Below are positions 23,820 through 33,284 of a stretch of DNA of 64,000 nucleotides, piece after piece. The DNA comes from Rattus norvegicus (Eukaryota > Chordata > Mammalia > Rodentia > Muridae), in the NCBI RefSeq assembly GCF_036323735.1, contig NC_086027.1:90528662-90592661 (forward strand). Direction: 5' to 3'. The translations under genes were made by a program, and so were the position numbers. The stretch's first letter is position 1; the number at the start of each line of letters is the position of its first letter. Below the pieces are notes generated by a model. It saw nothing but the letters and a program-made list of their open reading frames with translations. It did not search any database and was not told the origin of the DNA.

Positions 23820-24930
23820 TAACAATCACTGGTCATAGTATCTTTCAACATCAGTGGATTCAATTTCCAATTAGAAAAACACACACAGGCTAACAGAATG
23901 CATGCAAAAACAGGATCCATCATTTTGCTGCATATGAGAAACACACCTCAGCAATAAAGATAGATATAACCATGGAGTAAAGGGCTGGAACAAAGTTTTC
24001 CAAGAAAATAGACACAAGAAGTAAGCTGGAATAGCCATTCTAATATCTACTAAAATAGATTTTTAACTAAAATTAATTGAAAGAGACAGAGAAGTTTATT
24101 TCATACTCATCAGAGGAAAAAAATCTATGAAGATGATATCTCAATTCTGAACATCGATGTCCAAATCACAAGGGAGCTAGCATTTGTAAAAGAAACATCA
24201 CTAAACCTAAAATCGCATATCAAACCCCACACAGTAATAGTAGGAGACCTCGACACCCCACTCTCCCCAACTGACAGGTCATCCAGACAAAAACTAAACC
24301 AAGAAATAATGAAACTAACAGAAATTATGAATCAAAGGTAACTAACAGTCATCTACATAATATTTCACCCAAACACAAAAGAATATGCCTTCTTCTCAGC
24401 ACTTTATGTATCCTGTGCCACAATGAACCATATAGTTGGTCACGATGCAAGTCAAAGCAACTCTGAAACTCCGTCTTACGCAAGGCAAAATGGCAAAGAT
24501 TAAAAACTCAAGTGATAGCAAATTTTGGCAATGATGTGGAACAAGGGGAACATTCCTCCATTGCTGGCAGGAGTGAAACCTTATAAAACCACTTTGGAAA
24601 TCAATTTGGCAGTTTCTCAGAAAACTGGGAATAGTTCTATCCCAAGACCCAGCTATACCATTGCTGTGCATATACCCGAAAGAAGGTCTACCATCTCATT
24701 CAACTATGTTCATAGCAGCTTTATTCATAACAGCCAGAAACCGGAAACAACCTATATGCCCCTCAACTGAAGAATGGATAAAGAAAATGTATTACATCTA
24801 CACAATGGAATGCTATTCAGCTATTAAAAACAAAGACATCATGAAGTTTGCAGGCAAATAGATGGATCTTAAGAATATATTCCTGAGCAAGGTAACCAAA
24901 ATCCAAAAGACATGCATGGTATGTACTCAC
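23820..24930 (+). pseudogene. L1 ORF2 relic with the reverse transcriptase deleted
   Basis: The 5' part (to about 24450) corresponds to the apurinic-endonuclease-like domain: degraded forms of the first beta strand, of the glutamate-bearing 'QETHL'-type segment, of the 'VGDFNTPL'-type segment ('VGDLDTPLSP' near 24240-24270) and of 'IDHIIG'. It is then joined to the C-terminal cysteine-rich region (from about 24455), including 'TEEWIKKMYYIYTMECYSAI'-like sequence. Everything between, with the FADD reverse transcriptase motif, is absent. Multiple stops are present. Confidence 0.75.
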
Positions 24931-25815
24931 TTATAAGTGGATATTAGCCATAAAATACAGGACATTCATGCTACACCCCATAGATCCAAAGAAGTCAAAC
25001 AAGAAGGAAGACCCAAATGAGGATGCTTGAATCCCACTTAGGAGAGGGTATAAGATATAGGAGACAGATGGAGAGAGACAACTTGCTGGGAGAGGAGAGG
25101 ATAGGGAGGGGAATGGTGGGGTCAGGATTAGGTATTGGGAGGAACAGGAAAGATGACCAGATGACCATGAGAATGAATAGAAATCTGCAACTGGCAGGGG
25201 GTAGGGAGGTGGTGGGCATATCGAGGACTTGCAAGAAAGCTGGGATATAGGGCACCCAGGAATCAATGTGGGTGACCTTAGCTGTGCTTCAGAGCATTGG
25301 GGATATGGAATCTGAAGAGGTCACCTCCTGTAGCATGGCGGGAGCCCCAGTGGATCAATAGGGATCTGAAGGAGATAGGAATTCCATAGAAAGACCAATA
25401 GAGTCAACTAACGTGGACCCTTGGAACTCTCAGAGACTGAACCACCAACTAAAGAGCAAAACGAACAGCAACCAAAAGTACAGGCTATACTGAGAGCCCC
25501 CACAACCCCTCCCCCACATACTCACATATGTAGCATTTCTGCAGCTATGTATTCATGTGTGTTCCAAACAGCTGTAGCAGGGGCTACCCCAAAACCTGCT
25601 GCCTGTCTGTAGGATATGTTCTTCTATCTTGGCTGCCTTATCTGGCCTTAGTGGGAGAGAGAGAGGGTGTCTAGCCCTACAGAGACTTGATATGACAGAG
25701 TGGGGAGATACCTTTGTGAAAAAAAGGGGAGGGGTGATGGGGAAAAGATTGTGGGAAGTGGTTGACCAGAAGGGGCAGCAGTGGTCAGGATGCAAAGTGA
25801 ATTAAAAAAAAAAAA

Positions 25816-26029
25816 GGTTAGGCAAACTAATTAAGAACTCCAGATAGAATTATTAACTAAATTATGCATCATTCATAAATTTACACTGGCATCTCTACCC
25901 TAAACAAATCTGATCTTTCATTTGAAGCCAGAGCAAATTTCTATTGTTCTATTGTTTCCATCTTCCTTTCCAGTTTGCTATAATATTTCCAGTTTTGTGC
26001 ATGTGTTAATGCATGTATGTAGATAATGG

Positions 26030-26030
<1 letters not shown>
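25816..26030. other. Unique flank of old L1
   Basis: Short AT-rich stretch between the L1 A-tail and the next TG tract. Nothing recognised. Confidence 0.45.

Positions 26031-26032
<2 letters not shown>

Positions 26033-26088
<56 letters not shown>
26033..26088. repeat. (TG)n microsatellite
   Basis: A TG run of about 26 units with little interruption. Confidence 0.97.
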
Positions 26089-26091
<3 letters not shown>

Positions 26092-27105
26092 CACCTTCTG
26101 GTTGTTCACCCCTGTGAATGCTGGGTTATCCGGCCTGAGAGCTTTCAGGGATCCTCCTATACTCTCCCTCTCATTTTACCACAAAAGCTCTAAGATTACA
26201 GATACTTCCTTAAGTGCCCATTTTCACATGGGCTTTGGGATGCAAACTCAATTCCTGACATTGTAAAGCAAGCACTTAACCCTATGTTTTCCTCATTATT
26301 CAAACAACTTGTCTGCCTTGTCATTTCAGAAGGACGAGAAAACACACACATCTGACTGACTTCAGAGTATCAAGAAGCAAAAAATTTCAGGTCATTTGGA
26401 AGCTGTTGCTAAAATATTCAGCTCAGAGATGCTTTTCATTGAAGAGACTATAGAGAAAAAACTCCTCTGGAATGAGTATAGTGACTGTCATACTTGCTAG
26501 TTGTCTCAAAAGCTCTGGAAGATAAAATCAAGTTCACTTGCAGACAAAAGAGAGCTGAGAACTAGTTCCCCTCAAGAACTAGTGAATTTGGAATGAAGAA
26601 GGGTGAGAATGTACCGAAGAGGCCTCGGTGAATAAGCAGGGAAAGTGATCCTAGCTTGAGCTATGAATAAATTGACAAAAAAATCCCCAAATGCAGGGTT
26701 TGAGGGACAAGCGTACTGGGTAGAACACAAGAGAGCAGACTTTGACTCCACCCCCGACGCCAATTTTTCTTCCATGTCATTCTGTGTAAATGTTGGAAAT
26801 CCCCAGTTAAAAGGCACACTGGCAGGGGGTTGTTTTGAGATATAACGTTCTCATTTAGGAAACAGTCTCCATTCCAGTAAGTCATGGTAATTCTCCAAGC
26901 TATGCCCCAATGGAGACATGTATATCACAAGCCAGCGTCTGCTCTCTTCTCCTTCTCCCATTGGTTCTGATTTCATAAAAGAATTGCACAAAGCACGCTT
27001 CTCTGTCTTTAATGCAAATGTCAGCTGCCATTGCAAATGAATATAAATTTGGTACCATGGTGCCCAACACTGTTTTCCTAACAGACTACTGAGCCAGATA
27101 GACCT
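26089..27105. other. Unique sequence, no gene seen
   Basis: No repeat consensus or coding region recognised. Frames of 60-81 codons are not credible. Confidence 0.45.
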
Positions 27106-27109
27106 GGAG

Positions 27110-27268
27110 AATCTAACTTCCCTCTACCAGTTCTGACTCTGAACATATTCCTCAACCTCTCTGTGCTGCAACATCTCTTCTGTCAAGGGAGAAGAGGAAT
27201 GGTTTTCTCCCCTATGCTGGGATGACCATTAAGCAAATGACTAGTAAACAAATACTCAACACAGAAAT
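27110..27268 (+). repeat. MIR-like ancient SINE
   Basis: Follows MIR order: a 'gaacatattcctcaacctct' plus 'ctgtgctgcaacatctct' block (consensus 'gggcaagttacttaacctct'), then 'tctgtcaagggagaagagga', then 'gatgaccattaagcaaatga'. Heavily diverged. Confidence 0.55.
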
Positions 27269-27269
27269 G

Positions 27270-28500
27270 AGCATATCTTAATTCATAAATTATTATTATT
27301 ACTATGAAATTTACATGTGAGTTTTAAAAAGACGAATCGGCAATTAGAACAATAGCCAAGAATACTCCCCTGATTCCTAACTCCCTATCATTTTTTTTGT
27401 TGGTCTCATTTTGTTGTTTTCAAGAACACATGAATATTTAATCAATAGAAATTTCATAATTCTAAGTGGTTTATATTTAATCATGAAATATGAATGTGGT
27501 TTTCCCCCAGTGGAACATAATTAAAATTCATTTTATAAACACATTTTTTGTTTAAGGCTTAATAAAAATTTCCCCCCATGTTATAAATCTCACCTTGGAA
27601 TCTCAAGTTCCAATTTTCACAAACCAATCAAAAAGCAATTATTCTCAATAGCCAATCAGCAATATGGACCAAACTGATTCATCTGTCTCCCACTTATAAG
27701 CCGATGATGGATGATTGACTCCAAGGAAATTCTTCAATTTATTTTTATCATTCTGTTATAAGACAGAGCAATTAACAGCCAAATTTAGAGCACAGAAGTC
27801 TATAAAACCGGTTATTATTAAAAAATAATTTTTGAAGATCTAAATCCCATAAAAGGCCTCAATAAGCTTCTTCAGACATATATAAATGTTTTGCTGATAG
27901 TCATTGAAATAAAATAAGAGTGTATTGCTATTGTCTCCTATCATATGTATAAAGGTGACTCACTTGGTCCAGATCATATCCCCTGCCTTTGCACACATAC
28001 AGCAAAAAGGGAAGTAGCAGGTGGCAGTTACCTACAGCTTAGAGGTTGGAAACTTGGTTATCTTGCCTGGATTAACTCTTGTTATGGTACCCTATTTAAG
28101 CACCTGGGGCTATCCAGCACATCTTTCTCTTCAGGCAAAGGTGGCCAGGTAAGATCACAAAGACCGACCTTTGACCTTTCTTTTCTTACTCAGAAATACT
28201 AAGGAACTCTTCAGAACCGAGCACCTGTCAATTAATTTTTCTGAATTATTTCAAGCAATTCCTAAAACAATCTATTTTGCAAATCTAGCTGTGAAGGCTT
28301 AACAAAATCAAGCTATTTTCGACAGTCAAGGAAGCTCATACCAGAACTGGCAAGCATACCCAGGTCTGCTTGTGGCTGCTCTCTAAGCATAAGGTTGTGT
28401 ATTCTGCTTGGCAAAAGGTTGTCAGCTGGCCGTGCTGCATATGAAACTCATTTTGAAATTTTCCAGTATTTCAATATTCCAGTATCTGGCCAATGCACTA
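27270..28500. other. Unique AT-rich sequence with paired CCAAT boxes; no gene shown
   Basis: A notably AT-rich, repeat-free stretch. It holds two CCAATCA motifs (27624-27630 and 27652-27658) and, further right, a pyrimidine tract plus AG (28121-28134) followed 14 bases later by a strong 5' splice-site-like CAG|GTAAGA (junction after 28148). These are described under findings. No long coding frame supports a gene. Confidence 0.4.
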
Positions 28501-28504
28501 CTCT

Positions 28505-28640
28505 ATTTCATCATTCAACAAATACGTTTATTAAGAGCCTTCTATTTGCCAATTACCATGTTAGACCTTGGGGAACCAACACTCAGCAGGAAATAGAAGC
28601 GTCCTGTCCCAGCATGTGCAGGAAGAGGACAGGACAACCA
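28505..28640 (+). repeat. Ancient mammalian-wide repeat fragment
   Basis: 'cattcaacaaatacgtttat' followed by 'taagagccttctatttgcca' and 'ccttggggaaccaacactc' reproduce the widespread consensus in which sequence like 'tttattgagcacctactatg' is followed by 'tgccaggcac' and 'ctggggatac'. I cannot assign the family with confidence (L2/MIR-age). Moderately decayed. Confidence 0.5.
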
Positions 28641-30185
28641 GCCCGAAAAGCAATGGATCTGTAATGCTTCCTCCATACTCAGAGAGCCCAGTGGTCACCA
28701 GGTACTTAACACAGCTTCGCTCTCCCCTTCGGTGTGCTCAGAAGTTATAACCCCAAGCACGTACAGAATATCTTCTTCTTAGACATTAGATCGAGAGTAC
28801 TAAGTGCTGTGACATTTATCATAAAGTTAGTTGTAGCTCTATACAGACCACATGTAATAAAGAGAACTAAAACATGGGACAATAGCCTCAAACTGGGAGA
28901 AAAAAAGGAAGAGGAAATGGCTGGTAGGAACACAGAGGAGGTCTAATCTGAGAACTGAAGGCTTCCCCTGACAAGGAACCTCTTTATTCCAGGCAGGCCC
29001 AAGAGAGATGGAGTTTAGTGTAAATACCAGATGTTAGGCTTTCCCTTCCTAAAGTGAAGTAGGGGTGTATGGTTATCGCTCACGCTCCTTATCGACAGTG
29101 ACAGCTACTGATGAACTTTTTAAAAATATCATCTGTGACTTCTTCAATTCTTTCTTTCAAAATTCATATCTGCAGAACTGGGATGATATCAAAAGCCCAT
29201 TTCTGTCCTGTGGATGAGACTCTGGTCAGCCTGTGCACTCAATCCTTTACCAAGTAGAAGAACCTACAGGATGATTTTTAAATGATCCCTCTGGCTAGTG
29301 ATCAATCACTCATCATTAATCATAGCGCTATTTTTTCTTTTTGGAAACTGATATAAAGCAATATTTTTCACTATTTTCCCCCTATATCTAGATGAGCAAT
29401 TACTTATAATAAAATAATTCCCATCTGGTCTAAATATATTGCTACAGAATCATTTCTGGAGGTTCTAGAATGTCAGCGTATTAGAATCCAGGTTGCTTTT
29501 AGCCTCCAGGGTTTCAAACCCCTGGAATTATTCATAGGGAATTATTAGTATTACTTAAAATTACAAAAATCTTTCAGACTAGCTCGGTGACAATGAAATA
29601 GATTGCAGGTTGTCCACCAATGAATATTAAGTAGTATTTGGTGACATTACAATGTAGTGCCATTGTTAAAAAGTGAAGGGAAGTCACAAATAGCAATCAA
29701 CAACACTCAGTGTCTAGGACACTGTATACAACGCTAAATCATCTGTTCCAAAACATCAAAGGTTCTGATTGTAAGTCATCGAAGCTTAGGGTGGTACAAG
29801 CAGGTTTGATGGGGAGCCATTATCCTAGGCTATGGGAAAATGTGCAGGACACCTCTTTCCAGATTTCCTCAGCTTTATTATTTGAAAATGTATTTCCTCA
29901 CATTGACAAAGTCCCTTTCTTTCTGTTTAGCTTTGGTACAAATGTTCTCATTGTCTTCCCACCCCCTCCCTTCATGAGCCTCAGAGAATGAACCTAAGTC
30001 TGGAGAGATGCAGAGTAAGCACTAGAAACGCAAATGCTTCTTACAGGTTTCTAAACCAAGGCACATCTAAAGCTGGTGTCATCCCTACAGAAGCGCAAGA
30101 GCAGACAAGACTCTGGGGCTGGATATCTGACTCTGTTCCTTCTCTATACTTGACTTCTAGCCTTGACCCCATAATATCTATAAGC
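28641..30185. other. Unique sequence, no gene seen
   Basis: About 1.5 kb of AT-rich unique DNA. Overlapping frames of 60-93 codons on both strands have no recognisable features. Confidence 0.45.
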
Positions 30186-30189
30186 CCTG

Positions 30190-30300
30190 ATTTGACCACC
30201 TTCAATGAGGATAATAGCAAACCCAAACTGAGGATTAGTATGAGAATTTAAAGGGCTGAGATATATAAAGTTCCTGGCACACAGTAGGCCCAAGATCCAT
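30190..30300 (+). repeat. MIR-like ancient SINE, 3' part
   Basis: 'ttcaatgaggataatagcaa' then 'gtatgagaatttaaagggct' and 'cctggcacacagtaggccca' match the MIR 3' region, in which a 'ggataata' block precedes 'aggattaaatgag' and 'cctggcacatagtaggcgct'. Confidence 0.65.
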
Positions 30301-31880
30301 CTATTAAACTCTTTAGATTCACCTGGGGCAACACAACTTTGCAGAACAGAGTCGACTTCTGTCTCTGTTGTAGAGAACAAACTTCCTCTCTGTTTTCTCT
30401 GAATCTTCAGGTTCTCCTGGGAGGATCCTTGGCTCTAGATCTCTCTGTATACATCAGATCCCAAGACTTTCTATATATTCTGGTCCAAATCCAAGTCTTC
30501 CTCTGCTAAAGCAAGTGTGACTGTGATGTTAATGTCATTGGCACTCAGCCATTCACACAAATGTGCTACAAGCTAACAGCATCAGAAACTAATGTTCATT
30601 TCTTATAATTTCAAATTTTGTTCTATATATCCAACTCTTAGACATTTTACCTCATGAGACTCTGGATTGGTTTACTAACCCTTATTATAAACATTTCCCT
30701 CCGAGCAATAAATACGATTAAGAGACAAAAGAAGTTCTTGAAACTATGTATTTCCTCCAAAGAATCACAGAAATTTTAGGGATTTTTTGATAAGTAACAA
30801 AGTGAAACTGTTATCCAAGTGGACTCATAGTCAGTCAAGCTAATGGGGGACTTTTTCAAAAAGGAAAATGAAATCAGCAAAATAAATATCACAGACTCAA
30901 ACATCTTATTCACAGTTTTGTTATTAAAGTTGAGTATTTTCCAAAAAAATGACCCCCAAATTATCCTAGGTATTAATAAGTTTATCTCAATAATTACACA
31001 ATTAAATATTACAACAAATTATTATCACAAAGGGCTTAGTACTCAAGAACAGGAGGTAATAATACATCAGAAAAACCATTTAATGAACCCAATAAAAGAC
31101 ACAAATATCAGCCAATGAATTTTCCCTTTAAAACAAACAATAAAAGTCACAAACACAATGAATTACACCTATTCACAGAACAATTAAGACTCAACAGCTA
31201 TTTTACAAAGAAATTAAGAATAAAATAGAGACTATTCCTCCTTTTTCAAGCTTGTAAACCTTATTATATAGAGCATTATTGTGCAAACAAAGACTTCCCA
31301 TTGAAAAGTTTAACAGTACAATGAGTTCCTTCTATTAAAAGGACTGGCTTCCCTAGCAGAAGTTTCTCGAATGAGGGCATTTGCTTTGGTCATCATGGCT
31401 GAATCAAGTATTTGGTTAGGCTTTACTAGCTAGTCTTACCACACACATGTAACACGAGAAAGTATTTGTTCATCTTTTCTAAAGGAAAGCAGGGTGTCCT
31501 TGGCACACCTGATAATGTCTGTGAGCTTTTAAAGCAGCACGAAAGCTGCTAAATCGTGTTTTAAATTCAGTTCCCAGCTATTTCTCTGTCAGTCCTTCTG
31601 ACAGCATGGGGCTCTATTTTGTCATAAAAGTGGAAAATAGTTCTGTTGACCTGAGAAGGAGATCTTAAGAGGGTATGACACCACCACTGTGGTAAGAGAA
31701 GTAAGATTACTTAGGGTTCATGGGTCAACATGGATGTAATGAAGGAGCTACTGTGGGTATTTTTTGTTGTTATTTTTACTGGGAGAAATAAACCACAGCC
31801 TCAGTCATTTCATGCTTAACCTTTGAGAAATCAGGGTCTACGGAAAGCTTGCATGACCTTTGAAAAGAGTCCTGAAGGAA
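30301..31880. other. Unique AT-rich sequence, no gene seen
   Basis: Repeat-free as far as I can see. A 91-codon plus-strand frame at 30843-31118 is lysine/isoleucine/asparagine-rich, as expected from AT-rich non-coding DNA. Confidence 0.45.
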
Positions 31881-31895
31881 GACATGATAGATTTT
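31881..31895. repeat. L1 target-site duplication, left copy (15 bp)
   Basis: 'gacatgatagatttt' is repeated exactly at 39151-39165. It adjoins the T tract (31892-31899) that begins the minus-strand insertion, and its T residues merge with that tract. Confidence 0.93.
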
Positions 31896-32556
31896 TTTTC
31901 TCTTTTTATTATTAGCTATTTTATTTATTTATACTTCAAATGTTATCCCCTTCCCAGTTTCCCATTTGCAAAACCTGTATTCCATCCCCATCCCACCTGC
32001 TTCTATGAGGGTGCTCCCCTACACACCCACACACTCCAGCCTCACCTCACAGCCCTAGCATTCCCCTATGCCAGGGCATCTAACCTTCACAAGACCAAGA
32101 ACTCCCCTCCCATTGATGGGAGATGAGGTCACCTTTCACTACATAAGCAGCTGCAGCCCTGGGTCCCTCCATATATACTCTTTTGTTGGTGGCTTAGTCA
32201 CTGGGAGCTCTAGGGTGTCCAGTTGGTTAATATTGGTGTTCTTCCTATGGGGTTGCAAACCCTTTCAGTTCCTTCGGTTCTTCCCCTAACTCCTCCACTG
32301 GAGTCCTAGTGCTCAGTCAGAGGATTGGTTTCCAGCCTCCACATCTGTATTGGTCAGGCTCTGGTAGAGCCTCCCAGAGGACAGCTATACCAGGTTTCTG
32401 TGTGATTCTTGGCATCACAAAGTGTCTGTGTTTAGTGTCTGCAAGTGGGATGGATCTCTATATGGGGCACTCTCTGGATGGCCTTTCCTTCATTCAGTTT
32501 CTGCTCCATTCTTTGTCCCTACATTTCCTGTAGATAGGAACAATTCTGTGTTAATA
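31896..32556 (-). mobile_element. Older L1 3'-end segment carried as a 3' transduction
   Basis: On the minus strand this is a diverged L1 3'UTR plus adjoining sequence: it ends in an A-rich tail (the T tract at 31892-31899 on the plus strand) and includes landmarks such as 'ttatacttcaaatgttatcc' and 'ggttgcaaaccctttcagtt'. Its sequence differs clearly from the young L1 3'UTR that begins at 32557. Because the 15-bp target duplication encloses this segment together with the young L1, and none lies between them, the two probably inserted as one RNA copy, with the young L1 having read through its own poly(A) site into an older L1 downstream of its source locus. Confidence 0.7.
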
Positions 32557-32576
32557 TTTTTTTTCTTTTTTTTTTT

Positions 32577-33284
32577 ATTAACTTGAGTATTTCTTATATA
32601 CATTTCGAGTGTTATTCCCTTTCCCATTTACGGGCAAACATCCCCCTCCCCCCTCCCCTTCCTTATGGGTGTTCCCCTCCCAACCCTCCCCCCATTGCCG
32701 CCCTCCCCCCATAGACTAGTTCACTGGGGGTTCAGTCTTAGCAGGACCCAGGGCTTCCCCTTCCACTGGTGCTCTTACTAGGATATTCATTGCTACCTAT
32801 GGGGTCAGAGTCCAGAGTCAGTCCATGTATAGTCTTTAGGTAGTGGCTTAGTCCCTGGAAGCTCTGGTTGCTTGACATTGTTGTACATATGGGGTCTCGA
32901 GCCCCTTCAAGCTCTTCCAGTTCTTTCTCTGATTCCTTCAATGGGAGACCTATTCTCAGTTCAGTGGTTTGCTGCTGGCATTCGCCTCTGTATTTGCTGT
33001 ATTCTGGCCGTGTCTCTCAGGAGCGATCTACATCCCGCTCCTGTCGGTCTGCACTTCTTTGCTTCATCCATCTTGTCTAATTGGGTGGCTGTATATGTAT
33101 GGGCCACATGTGGGGCAGGCTCTGAATGGGTGTTCCTTCAGTCTCTGTTTTAATCTTTGCCTCTCCCTTCCCTGCCAAGGGTATTCTTTTTCCTCATTTA
33201 AAGAAGGAGTGAAGCATTCACATTTTGATCATCCGTCTTGAGTTTCGTTTGTTCTAGGGATCTAGGGTAATTCAAGCATTTGGG
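32577..33284 (-). other. L1 3'UTR with G-rich polypurine tract
   Basis: The plus strand has long runs of C and T at about 32640-32715, so the L1 RNA strand carries repeated G runs. Such tracts in rat L1 3'UTRs are known to adopt non-B structures. The poly(A) signal AATAAA lies on the minus strand just before the tail (plus-strand 'tttatt', about 32574-32579). Confidence 0.8.

Larger units (their letters stand above)
22600..25815 (+). mobile_element. Old Lx-type L1, plus strand, internally deleted
   Basis: In order it contains an ORF1 remnant, the start of ORF2 (endonuclease part), an abrupt join to the ORF2 C-terminal end, an L1 3'UTR with a G-rich purine tract (about 25085-25215), and a final run of A residues (about 25803-25815). 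Around 2.8 kb of ORF2, including the whole reverse transcriptase domain, is missing at about 24450. Many stop codons and small indels mark it as long dead. The left edge is approximate and no target-site duplication was identified. Confidence 0.8.

Noticed and set aside
30843..31118. 91-codon plus-strand frame
   Set aside because: Composition (Ile, Asn, Lys) is that of AT-rich non-coding DNA. There is no recognisable motif and no splice or promoter context.
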